The notes under the pieces were generated by a model. The model made no database searches and was not told the origin of the DNA. It saw nothing but the letters and a program-made list of their open reading frames with translations. The position numbers were made by a program, and so were the translations under genes. A stretch of 34,580 nucleotides of DNA from a virus. Location of the stretch: positions 1 to 34,580 of IMG/VR virus record IMGVR_UViG_3300027741_000159. The stretch is one strand, 5' to 3'. Positions 7,833 to 14,302 of this stretch are shown here, piece after piece (position 1 is the first letter of the stretch; each line of letters begins with the position of its first letter).

Positions 7833-7925
7833 TTATCCTTGTGGCAGTGCAGATTTAATCTCGTCTACTGTAGTTGCAGAATTGATTGCTGTTTGCATCT
7901 CTGCATATTTTGTTCTGATTGCCAT
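7833..7925 (-). CDS. Possible 30-residue small ORF between two fibres
   Basis: ATG 7925 shares its A with the TAA stop of the upstream fibre (TAATG), and the frame closes at TAA 7835-7833. The product is MAIRTKYAEMQTAINSATTV plus DEIKSALPQG, probably helical. Its last codons contain the AAGGA ribosome site of the next fibre. Similar very short proteins sit between fibre genes elsewhere in this array. Length alone gives little support; the stop-start overlap is the best argument that it is translated. Confidence 0.45.
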   Translation of the reverse strand: MAIRTKYAEMQTAINSATTVDEIKSALPQG

Positions 7926-9355
7926 TATTTGTTCTCCAGTGCTTCAATTCTTGCTGTCAGGGCTGTGATGAGGGCTTGTTGTTCTTGGATGGCTTTGACC
8001 AATACAGGTACAAGGTCTTGATAATTTAAACCAAGTTTCCCATTACCATCTGTTGAAACAGCCTCTGGTAAAACAGCTTGAACATCTTGAGCAATCAAGA
8101 AAATTCGGCGCACATCATCATGGTCAGTTTTATATTTACCAAATACAGTACGCAAACCAGATAACTTGGATGTAGCCTCTTCTATTGGCGCAATAATGTC
8201 TTTCAGCGTTTCATCTGATGCTGTTGTCCAACTTGTCCCTCCTGTATTTACATAAGGCCCTTGAACGCTAGAGCCTGCGCTCCATGTATATGTTTGAATA
8301 AAACCACTGTTATTTGCGCCGTTAGATTGAAAATCTATTGAGGCTATTGCGTTTGTTCCGTTAAAACTTTGTATGCTTCCACAAGCTCCAGAAGTTGAAG
8401 CCGTTTCCCGCTTCATCCCTAAATATGCCCTGTTACCGGCTGCGCCCATAATATTAACAGCGTATGTGCCAGTAAATAAACTTGTAGTCCCCACCAGCAA
8501 GTTACCGCTGGAGTCGATACGCATTGCTTCATTTAAAGAAGAAACATTCGTGCCAGCAGTTCCAGATGCGGCATATCGCCAAACATGAGTTCCGCTTAAT
8601 TGGTAATAATCAGTAACGAAATTTGTTGCAATGTATTTATAGTTAGTTCCATCAAAATAAGTATTTGTGGATAGATGAGAAAGGCCAGATGAACCCCACA
8701 ATGATGGCCCTGTCATTTGCAAAACAACACTTCCGCTCCAAGCATTAGGCGTAAGACCAATCCCCACATTACCACCAGTCAACGTCATCTGAGCGGCAGA
8801 TGGTGCGCCATTGTTATATGCGGAAAAGTTCAGACTTGCAACAGTAGAACTTGCGGCAGTTGTCCATATTCTTGAAGCGTCTGATGTGTTAAATCCGCTT
8901 GTATCGTTTAATCCAAATTGAAGCAAAGGAGAGGCGCTTCCACCCGATGTATCTTGAATAGATATTTTTGCCGCACCAGCAGTTGAAGAAACAACAGCAA
9001 ACTTGCCATATGTACTTGGCGAAGTAGTACCAATCCCCACATTACCAGAGGAGTCGATACGCATACGTTCAACGGTATTGGTACTAAAAATTGTAGGTGC
9101 ATTTGATATATTATGAATATAGCCAGCACCTGAAGAACTTGGTTCTAAAATCACCCATGAACTTCCTACTCCTGTGTTTGTAAGTTTAAGAACACATTCA
9201 GTAGAGCGAGAAAGACTCAGTAATGATGTTGGCGAAGTAGTACCTATACCCACGTTACCATTATTATCAATACGCAGGCGCTCAGATGCAACAGTGGAAA
9301 ACGCAATGTTTCCGGTGTCAGTTTGTATTGTATCACACTTGATTGTACTTGCCAT
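7925..9355 (-). CDS. Tail fibre with C-terminal S74 intramolecular chaperone (476 residues)
   Basis: It begins MASTIKCDTIQTDTGNIAFS, then carries repeated ERLRIDNNGNVGIGTTSP / ERMRIDSSGNVGIGTTSP shaft units. The C-terminal 97 residues match the Peptidase_S74 (intramolecular chaperone) domain: ASDETLKDI with S380 and K385 as the expected Ser-Lys dyad, then FLIAQDVQAVLPEAV and LNYQDLVPVLVKAIQEQQAL, ending in a helical coiled-coil. In the family this domain trimerises and folds the fibre, then cuts itself off just before the Ser. A mature fibre of about 379 residues is therefore inferred. ATG 9355 follows AAGGTAAAAA... before the start. Confidence 0.85.
   Translation of the reverse strand: MASTIKCDTIQTDTGNIAFSTVASERLRIDNNGNVGIGTTSPTSLLSLSRSTECVLKLTNTGVGSSWVILEPSSSGAGYIHNISNAPTIFSTNTVERMRIDSSGNVGIGTTSPSTYGKFAVVSSTAGAAKISIQDTSGGSASPLLQFGLNDTSGFNTSDASRIWTTAASSTVASLNFSAYNNGAPSAAQMTLTGGNVGIGLTPNAWSGSVVLQMTGPSLWGSSGLSHLSTNTYFDGTNYKYIATNFVTDYYQLSGTHVWRYAASGTAGTNVSSLNEAMRIDSSGNLLVGTTSLFTGTYAVNIMGAAGNRAYLGMKRETASTSGACGSIQSFNGTNAIASIDFQSNGANNSGFIQTYTWSAGSSVQGPYVNTGGTSWTTASDETLKDIIAPIEEATSKLSGLRTVFGKYKTDHDDVRRIFLIAQDVQAVLPEAVSTDGNGKLGLNYQDLVPVLVKAIQEQQALITALTARIEALENK
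9018..9070 (-). repeat. Dispersed fibre-shaft repeat, copy A
   Basis: These 53 bp match 10064-10116 at 51 positions and encode the ERMRIDSSGNVGI unit. Shorter relatives (about 30 bp) lie near 3311, 3570, 3770, 7386, 7720, 8500, 9256, 9869 and 10350, spread over four fibre genes. Such near-identical patches can serve as recombination points between fibre genes. Confidence 0.8.
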
Positions 9356-9363
9356 TTTTTACC

Positions 9364-10647
9364 TTATTTTGCTTTAAGTGCAGCGATTTCTACTGCTTGT
9401 GCATCAACAATTGCTTTGAGTTCTTGGACAGATTTAACAAGCATTGGAACTAAACGTGCGTAGTCAACAGCCCATGATTTTTCTACCTCTTCTCCATCAT
9501 CACCCTTTGCAACAGCTTCAGGTGCAATAGAGAAAAGTTCTTGAGCAATAAATCCATAATCAACAGTTGCTTCGTCATGTTTCCAACCATATGATACAAC
9601 ACGAATATTATTCACTTTGTCGATTGCTGTTGGAGCATCAACAATATCTTTTTTCATTCTTACATCTGATGAAGTTGCAAGACTAGTTGTTGTATTGTCA
9701 AAGTTAAGTCCACCACAATATGTTGCTCCATGGTAAAACAAAATACCATTTCGTGTACCACTATATGTTTTAGTAACGTATTGATATGCTGGCGAGCCAT
9801 CGGTGGTGTTGGGTGCAGCAAAGAATGTTCCAAGAGTTGATGACGAAGCAGTAGTTTTTCCAATCAGCAAGTTACCGTTGTAATCGATACGCATACGTTC
9901 TAAGCTATTGCCAACCCACCGATGGCTCGCCGTTCCGCCAACCTCGTAAGTGAGTAAGTTGCCAGCTTCATGCCTAATGTAAAGCGTTGATTGCGTGTTA
10001 TCCGTAAGACATAATGATGTACCGTTGGCAGCTGCAATTACCGCCAATTTTGCATAACTTGCTGGCGAAGTAGTATTAATCCCCACATTACCAGAGGAGT
10101 CGATACGCATACGTTCTAAACCGACCGTAGTAAAGTACATTGAACCACTAAGCATACCAACCTCAGCAGAGTTGGTTATGTTATCTGAAAACTGCAAGTT
10201 CACATCACGTCCAGTAGCTTCCGATTGAATACGAAGTACCGTGTTGGTGCGAATTGCGGTTCCTGTCAGCGCAGAAGAAATAAGTGCACCTGGATTTTGT
10301 GATGAACTAGCACTAACATGAAAACGTGTTGCAGGTGTAGTACCTAATCCCAAGTTACCGCTAGAATCAACTCTGAGAGCTTCTGTTGCCGCAGTACTAA
10401 TCGCTACAGTGTTTGTAGATGGGAAAAATATACCAGTTGAAGTATTACCACTGAAAGTAAGACTTGGTGCAGAGTTGGATCCTGGTGATGCTGTCCAAAT
10501 ACTATTCGTAACATTGAAGTTAAGATTAGAACTTGGTGTTATAGTCAAACCGGTACTGTTGGCTGTAAGTATGGTTACGTTACCAACATTCAATGTTATG
10601 TAAGAACCTGCAGCCTGAATTGTATCGGCAATTATTTTTCCTGCCAT
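9364..10647 (-). CDS. Tail fibre with C-terminal S74 intramolecular chaperone (427 residues)
   Basis: It starts MAGKIIADTIQAAGSYITLN, has LERMRIDSSGNVGINTTSP and related shaft units, and ends with an S74 domain: SSDVRMKKDI (S327 with K332/K333 following), YGFIAQELFSIAPEAVAKGD, DYARLVPMLVKSVQELKAIV and a helical tail. The family role is trimerisation of the fibre followed by self-cleavage before the Ser. It is the tandem neighbour and paralogue of the 476-residue fibre. A 53-bp stretch is shared between the two genes with only two mismatches (9018-9070 and 10064-10116). Ribosome site AAGG with an A-rich spacer precedes ATG 10647, copied at the next gene. Confidence 0.85.
   Translation of the reverse strand: MAGKIIADTIQAAGSYITLNVGNVTILTANSTGLTITPSSNLNFNVTNSIWTASPGSNSAPSLTFSGNTSTGIFFPSTNTVAISTAATEALRVDSSGNLGLGTTPATRFHVSASSSQNPGALISSALTGTAIRTNTVLRIQSEATGRDVNLQFSDNITNSAEVGMLSGSMYFTTVGLERMRIDSSGNVGINTTSPASYAKLAVIAAANGTSLCLTDNTQSTLYIRHEAGNLLTYEVGGTASHRWVGNSLERMRIDYNGNLLIGKTTASSSTLGTFFAAPNTTDGSPAYQYVTKTYSGTRNGILFYHGATYCGGLNFDNTTTSLATSSDVRMKKDIVDAPTAIDKVNNIRVVSYGWKHDEATVDYGFIAQELFSIAPEAVAKGDDGEEVEKSWAVDYARLVPMLVKSVQELKAIVDAQAVEIAALKAK
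10064..10116 (-). repeat. Dispersed fibre-shaft repeat, copy B
   Basis: Partner of 9018-9070 (51 of 53 positions equal; the two differences are adjacent, cc versus tt). It lies in the neighbouring S74 fibre gene. Confidence 0.8.
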
Positions 10648-10655
10648 TTTTTACC

Positions 10656-11078
10656 TTAAATTATTGTCCAAGTGGCATTATTAGCAATTGTAACGGTTAC
10701 GTTATTTGCAATTGTTAATGGTCCTGCACTTGAAGCATTATATCCTGTAGTGATACTGACATTTTCAGTGAGTGTACTAGCATTAATTCTGACGATACCA
10801 TATGTATCTGCGGAAAGATATGGTGTAACAGTAACTTTACTACCCATATATGTCAACTCAATATTCTGTGCGCCTGTTGGTGGTGCTTCTGTGAATACAA
10901 TTTGACCATTAATCAAAGCATAAGAATCTGTTTTTTGTTTTACACCAGAAACGGATACAATAACAGATGACTCTGAACCTGTTGGATATGATAGAGTAAA
11001 TGCGGTCGTAGTATCATCACCCGAAAAGTATTCGGATTGAAATGAACCACTTTGAATTTGATTACCTAGATATGACAT
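10656..11078 (-). CDS. Short 'MSYLG' fibre/appendage protein (140 residues)
   Basis: The product begins MSYLGNQIQSGSFQSEYFSG, then DDTTTAFTLSYP and QIVFTEAPPTGAQNIELTYM, one beta-sandwich unit that corresponds to the N-terminal unit of the 622-residue protein at 2951-4819. The last ~40 residues, with SAGPLTIANNVTVTIANNATW, resemble the C-terminus of the 71-residue protein at 13725-13940, a small beta element seen at fibre ends. It is probably a structural adaptor. ATG 11078 lies only 5 nt after the late promoter motif at 11084-11090, with no room for a normal leader. Its stop is 8 nt before the next fibre. Confidence 0.72.
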   Translation of the reverse strand: MSYLGNQIQSGSFQSEYFSGDDTTTAFTLSYPTGSESSVIVSVSGVKQKTDSYALINGQIVFTEAPPTGAQNIELTYMGSKVTVTPYLSADTYGIVRINASTLTENVSITTGYNASSAGPLTIANNVTVTIANNATWTII

Positions 11079-11083
11079 ATTTC

Positions 11084-11090
11084 TATTTAG
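11084..11090 (-). promoter_or_regulatory. Late promoter motif overlapping a stop codon, next to an ATG
   Basis: CTAAATA followed by GAAAT and then the ATG of the 140-residue gene. The TAA in the motif is the stop codon of the 54-residue gene. If T4 spacing applies, transcription would start at or next to the ATG. Confidence 0.5.
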
Positions 11091-11251
11091 TTGGGTTCGT
11101 CAGCTGGTTCTGGAGTATTGCCTTCGGCAAGCCAAGCAAGGTAGGCTTGGTAGTCTGTGTTGGCGGGGTCAAATGGAATGCTCCAACCGTCAGAACGAAG
11201 TACAGAAATATCTTTGCCATTCATGTTTTTTTGCAATTTGTAAGTTATCAT
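11087..11251 (-). CDS. 54-residue small protein of the 'EGNTPEPADE' family
   Basis: The product is MITYKLQKNMNGKDISVLRS, a DGWSIPFDPANTDYQ linker, then AYLAWLAEGNTPEPADEPN. It is a paralogue of the proteins at 4871-5026 and 6151-6321. The internal SIPFDPANTDYQAYLAWLAE region is typical of small accessory proteins next to phage fibre genes. ATG 11251 follows the stop of the 358-residue fibre with no gap (TAA-ATG). Its function is unknown. Confidence 0.75.
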   Translation of the reverse strand: MITYKLQKNMNGKDISVLRSDGWSIPFDPANTDYQAYLAWLAEGNTPEPADEPN

Positions 11252-12328
11252 TTATAGCTCCGCAGAAAATAACACGCCACTAAAAATGGTGGTAGGTTGA
11301 TTTACCGTCAAACCCGTAAATCCAGTTATTAGAAAATCAAAATGCTGTGAAGCGACATGACCCGCATTTACCGTACAACCCGAACCAGTAACTATAGTAG
11401 ACCAAGGAATATTTTCCACACTCATTGATGTTGTTGATAGAGCGATTGACGGGCTCGTTCTAAACGTAACAGGTGCGTTATAAATTACATTGACGGTTGT
11501 GGCGGAAAATGCGTAACCATATAGTCGACCGTTATATCCACCAGCATATTGAAAATACCTCTGACAAAGTGCCAACTCAGTGCCATATGGGCGGTATTCA
11601 AAAGATGATGCAGTTGAACCTCTTTCCAACTGGACGCCTGTGACGTAAAAAGTAGCACCTGCGGTTTGCGCCCAACCGACTTGAGATGAAGTTCCTATTT
11701 TATTTGTTGCTGCTTGCCAAGAACCAGTGGCTATTTGAAAATTGCTTCCACTTCCCAAATCCAATTTCAGTCGCAAACCAGTTGTATTATTTATTGGGTA
11801 AGCAGTTGAACCACCCGCTGTATCACCAGGAATAGTTATAGTTTTATATTCCCAAGTATTAGCAGAATTAATTGTATATGTAAAACTATAAGTTCTAGTA
11901 TTATCTCCGCTTGCCAAAACACCAGAATATGTACCCGTTACACTAGAACGAACCCAAAAAGATAATGTAACTGTAACTGCACCGGCCCCACCAAATCCAA
12001 GGTCTGATACATTCAAACCTTCAATATTTTGAAGGATGTCAAAAAAATCACCAGCGTTTCTTGTGCCAACAGAAGTAACAGTTATACCTAATGCATAAGC
12101 AAAACCTGTTGGTACGACAGATGTTGTTTGTTGAAAAGTCAATGTTCCAGAACTAACTTGAGGTGAAAATCTATCTACAGGATATGTGTTTGTTACAGCA
12201 GCACCCGCATTCCTCTGGTCAATCACCATTGCACCATTGATAATTCTATTTCTAAATCCATTCCAAGCACTTGATTCTACTGAACCATCTGCAAATGTTA
12301 TACTATCGCCACCGTATGATACACTCAT
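11252..12328 (-). CDS. Tail fibre / adhesin with FRNRIING module (358 residues)
   Basis: The N-terminus is MSVSYGGDSITFADGSVESS, then FRNRIINGAMVIDQRNAG from residue 25, VDRF, VTLSFWVRSSVTGTYSG, NTWEYKTITIPGDT, FYVTGVQLERGSTASSFEYR and PYGTELALCQRYFQY at about residues 235-259. The C-terminal tip differs from its paralogues and ends FSGVLFSAEL. The domain order is as in the 370-residue fibre, and the conserved parts are close enough to align at DNA level (for instance 11570-11600 with 5375-5405). The role is probable receptor binding. AAGG precedes ATG 12328 by 8-9 nt. Confidence 0.78.
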   Translation of the reverse strand: MSVSYGGDSITFADGSVESSAWNGFRNRIINGAMVIDQRNAGAAVTNTYPVDRFSPQVSSGTLTFQQTTSVVPTGFAYALGITVTSVGTRNAGDFFDILQNIEGLNVSDLGFGGAGAVTVTLSFWVRSSVTGTYSGVLASGDNTRTYSFTYTINSANTWEYKTITIPGDTAGGSTAYPINNTTGLRLKLDLGSGSNFQIATGSWQAATNKIGTSSQVGWAQTAGATFYVTGVQLERGSTASSFEYRPYGTELALCQRYFQYAGGYNGRLYGYAFSATTVNVIYNAPVTFRTSPSIALSTTSMSVENIPWSTIVTGSGCTVNAGHVASQHFDFLITGFTGLTVNQPTTIFSGVLFSAEL

Positions 12329-12338
12329 TTGTTATGCC

Positions 12339-12512
12339 TTATTCTGTAATCTGTGCCAACTGTTCATCAGTTGGTCTTTGTAATGTTGGGTGTTCCCATT
12401 TAGCAATGTAGTCGCCTTTGCCATCGCTATCGTTCTGTAGACGGATAGTGTCCATGAAGTCTGCGTCTTGCAGTTTAGGATAAATTGCTTTGATTTTTTC
12501 ATAGAGTGTCAT
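12339..12512 (-). CDS. 57-residue XkdW-like small protein after a C1q-like adhesin
   Basis: The product opens MTLYEKIKAIYPKLQDADFM and ends with DYIAKWEHPTLQRPTDEQLAQITE. The pattern YP.L.D.DF..TI.LQND.DG.GDYIA.W.HP.L..PT.EQL resembles the small XkdW-type proteins of phages and prophages, which follow tail-fibre genes. A role in fibre assembly or attachment is inferred. Start: ATG 12512 is 6 nt after AAGGAG. Another in-frame ATG at 12515 overlaps the TGA stop of the adhesin gene. It is a paralogue of 12999-13175. Confidence 0.78.
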   Translation of the reverse strand: MTLYEKIKAIYPKLQDADFMDTIRLQNDSDGKGDYIAKWEHPTLQRPTDEQLAQITE

Positions 12513-13015
12513 CATGCGCTCCTTACCATTGCGGCTTGAAAGTTAACGGTTCCTGCGCCGGGGCTTGTGTTTAATGTTGCTGAGAAATAACAAAAAGACT
12601 CAATGTAATCGGTAGACCCATTACAGTAAACAAGCGCTGACATATTAGCTATTCCATAACTCAAGACTGCCGTAGTTGTGCCATATACAACTACAGAGCC
12701 ATTTTTTGCTATATATGGGCCTACCGATGCGGTTCCAGCGGGTTGACACGTTGTTGTTATTTGGTAATAACCAGCTACGGTTGGAGTAAACCTACTTGAC
12801 GAAAAGTTGTTATTGGTATCCCAAAGTTCTGTGTCAAATGTTATCTTTGTGTAAACACCGCCGGTCAACGCTTGTGCGGCGGCGGAGTATGCAAAAACCG
12901 AAGGGCCATTACCAACCACATTGGTTGCCAACTCTGCTTGAGTAATAGTGGCATCTGGCAAACCGCCAGCGGTTAACCCTGTAAGGTTACCATCACCATT
13001 AAGAACTAATGCCAT
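12512..13015 (-). CDS. C1q-like jelly-roll adhesin (167 residues)
   Basis: The N-terminal ~35 residues (MALVLNGDGNLTGLTAGGLP, then ITQAELA) are a fibre-attachment linker common in phage tail proteins. From about residue 38 it has the C1q/TNF-like trimeric jelly-roll pattern: VFAYSAAAQAL, TKITFDTELWDTNNNFS, FTPTVAGYYQITTT, YIAKNGSVV and SALVYCNGSTDYIE, ending in QAAMVRSA. In phages such domains cap fibres and bind surface sugars or proteins. The ribosome site AAAGGA lies inside the upstream 58-residue gene, which overlaps this gene by 17 nt. It is a paralogue of 13175-13723. Confidence 0.75.
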   Translation of the reverse strand: MALVLNGDGNLTGLTAGGLPDATITQAELATNVVGNGPSVFAYSAAAQALTGGVYTKITFDTELWDTNNNFSSSRFTPTVAGYYQITTTCQPAGTASVGPYIAKNGSVVVYGTTTAVLSYGIANMSALVYCNGSTDYIESFCYFSATLNTSPGAGTVNFQAAMVRSA

Positions 13016-13175
13016 CTAACTGTTCCTTTGTTGGTTGTGCAAGTGTTGGATGTTCCCACTTGGCTATGTAGTCGCCTTTGCCATCACTATCGTTTTGTAA
13101 TTTAATATCACCAGTTGCAAAATCATATGTTGCAAGTTCTGGATATAAAGAAATAATTTTTTCGTATAGTGTCAT
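12999..13175 (-). CDS. 58-residue XkdW-like small protein after a C1q-like adhesin
   Basis: The product is MTLYEKIISLYPELATYDFA, TGDIKLQNDSDGKG, then DYIAKWEHPTLAQPTKEQLD and GISS. It is near-identical in its central block to the 57-residue protein at 12339-12512 and has the same double-ATG start overlapping the TGA of the adhesin upstream. Its C-terminus overlaps the next adhesin gene by 17 nt. Pairing of one such protein with each C1q-like adhesin points to a dedicated helper, but this is inference. Confidence 0.78.
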   Translation of the reverse strand: MTLYEKIISLYPELATYDFATGDIKLQNDSDGKGDYIAKWEHPTLAQPTKEQLDGISS

Positions 13176-13723
13176 CATGCGGCCTTCACTAAGTATCCAT
13201 TAAACCATGTAGTATTGGCATTAATTGTATTTGTTCCAGATCCACTCTCATACAAATAAAATGAAGCATAATCTGTTGTTCCATTCAAATAAATTAGAGT
13301 TGATATATTTGAACCAGTTGCAGTTGAAGTTGTATTATCAAGACCTTGCTTATACATACTTCCATTTTTATAAATCGCACATAAGGACCTACTGAAAGTA
13401 GAACCTGCACCCAAGGACCAACAAGCATTCATTTGATAATATCCCGCAATTGTTGGTAAATAAGAATATGCAGGCACACCATTAACAGTACTTCCTGTAT
13501 TATTGAAATATGATGCAGTATCAAATTCTTCTGTATTACATTGAACAATTGTCCATGTACTTGAAGAAGCTGTGAATGTTGCATTTGGATAAACACTAAA
13601 CGCAGGAATGTTTCCAAAAATACCTTGTGTTACACCATTTTGTTGAACAGTTAATGCACCTGAACCATCACCATACACTGTAGTACCAAGAACACCTGTG
13701 GTTGTTGTATTGATTAATGCCAT
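13175..13723 (-). CDS. C1q-like jelly-roll adhesin (182 residues)
   Basis: A short linker (MALINTTTTGVLGTTVYGDG) leads to a C1q-like fold pattern: PAFSVYPNATFT, IVQCNTEEFDTASYFN, YLPTIAGYYQMNACW, LCAIYKNGSMYKQG and STLIYLNGTTDYASFYLYES, ending FNGYLVKAA. The GYYQ..., YKNG and LNGTTDY elements are shared with its paralogue at 12512-13015. It probably forms a trimeric fibre tip that contacts the host. It starts 1 nt after the stop of the 71-residue gene. Confidence 0.77.
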   Translation of the reverse strand: MALINTTTTGVLGTTVYGDGSGALTVQQNGVTQGIFGNIPAFSVYPNATFTASSSTWTIVQCNTEEFDTASYFNNTGSTVNGVPAYSYLPTIAGYYQMNACWSLGAGSTFSRSLCAIYKNGSMYKQGLDNTTSTATGSNISTLIYLNGTTDYASFYLYESGSGTNTINANTTWFNGYLVKAA

Positions 13724-13724
13724 A

Positions 13725-13940
13725 TTATAAAATCACCCATCTTTGACCTGTTGGAACTGTAACAGATTTGCCAGTTAAAATTGTAATAGGTCCTACAGAA
13801 TATCCATTCTTACCAGTAGTCAACGTGTATGTGTTGTAAATTGTATTGGAACTTTCAATGATTGCATTACCTAACTGAATGGCTGTGTTACCACTGCCAC
13901 CTGTTCCAAACATTCCACCAGGAACTCTAGTTAAACTCAT
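13725..13940 (-). CDS. 71-residue small fibre-associated protein
   Basis: The product is MSLTRVPGGMFGTGGSGNTA, a linker, then GYSVGPITILTGKSVTVPTG and QRWVIL. The C-terminal 'GP(I/L)TI..G..VTVP.G.RW.I' motif is common at the end of small phage structural or fibre proteins and recurs at the end of the 140-residue protein at 10656-11078. It is probably a virion component; its exact place is unknown. It starts 1 nt after the upstream stop (TAA-A-ATG). Confidence 0.65.
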   Translation of the reverse strand: MSLTRVPGGMFGTGGSGNTAIQLGNAIIESSNTIYNTYTLTTGKNGYSVGPITILTGKSVTVPTGQRWVIL

Positions 13941-13941
13941 T

Positions 13942-14268
13942 TTATGCTATCTCCAGCAAACTTGTAATTACGTCCACCGAACCATTGGCGCTTACTGTTA
14001 CTTTTAAAACATCTGCTGCCTGTAGAACAACTTTTTGGTCACCGCCGATAGGAACAAGTGTAGACCCTGTGATTATAGGTGCGTTGGATATAATAGAATA
14101 GTCTGTTGCAGAACGAGTTAAGTATACGTTTGCAATAACAGTTGAACCTGACTTATTAGATAAAGTCATTCCAATTAATGTGGTTTGTGTAGCAGAAGGA
14201 CAAGTGTAAATGTTATTGCCACTTGTTACTATGTTTGCTGAGCAATTGCTCTTAAACGTGTTAGCCAT
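13942..14268 (-). CDS. 108-residue probable virion structural protein
   Basis: The product is MANTFKSNCSANIVTSGNNI, then YTCPSATQTTLIGMTLSNKS, ANVYLTRSATDYSIISNAPI and a beta-rich remainder ending SVDVITSLLEIA. This resembles a small beta-sandwich protein that recurs near fibre genes in T4-like phages of aquatic bacteria, with the pattern 'T..C.A...TTLIG..L.N'. Its function is unknown. AGGA lies 7 nt before ATG 14268, with a ~27-nt leader after the late promoter at 14296-14302. Confidence 0.65.
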   Translation of the reverse strand: MANTFKSNCSANIVTSGNNIYTCPSATQTTLIGMTLSNKSGSTVIANVYLTRSATDYSIISNAPIITGSTLVPIGGDQKVVLQAADVLKVTVSANGSVDVITSLLEIA

Positions 14269-14295
14269 TTAAAATTCCTAATTCAAGTTGTTTTT

Positions 14296-14302
14296 TATTT
14301 AG
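14296..14302 (-). promoter_or_regulatory. Late promoter motif
   Basis: CTAAATA within TTGACTAAATAA, immediately after the TGA stop of the 249-residue fibre gene and 27 nt before the ATG of the 108-residue gene. The flanks (TTGACTAAATA) resemble those of the motif at 2699-2705. Confidence 0.55.

Noticed and set aside
9018-10116. Regularly recurring short repeats as a CRISPR-like array
   Set aside because: Repeats are in frame, encode ERMRID shaft units, vary in length and spacing, and lie within coding genes.
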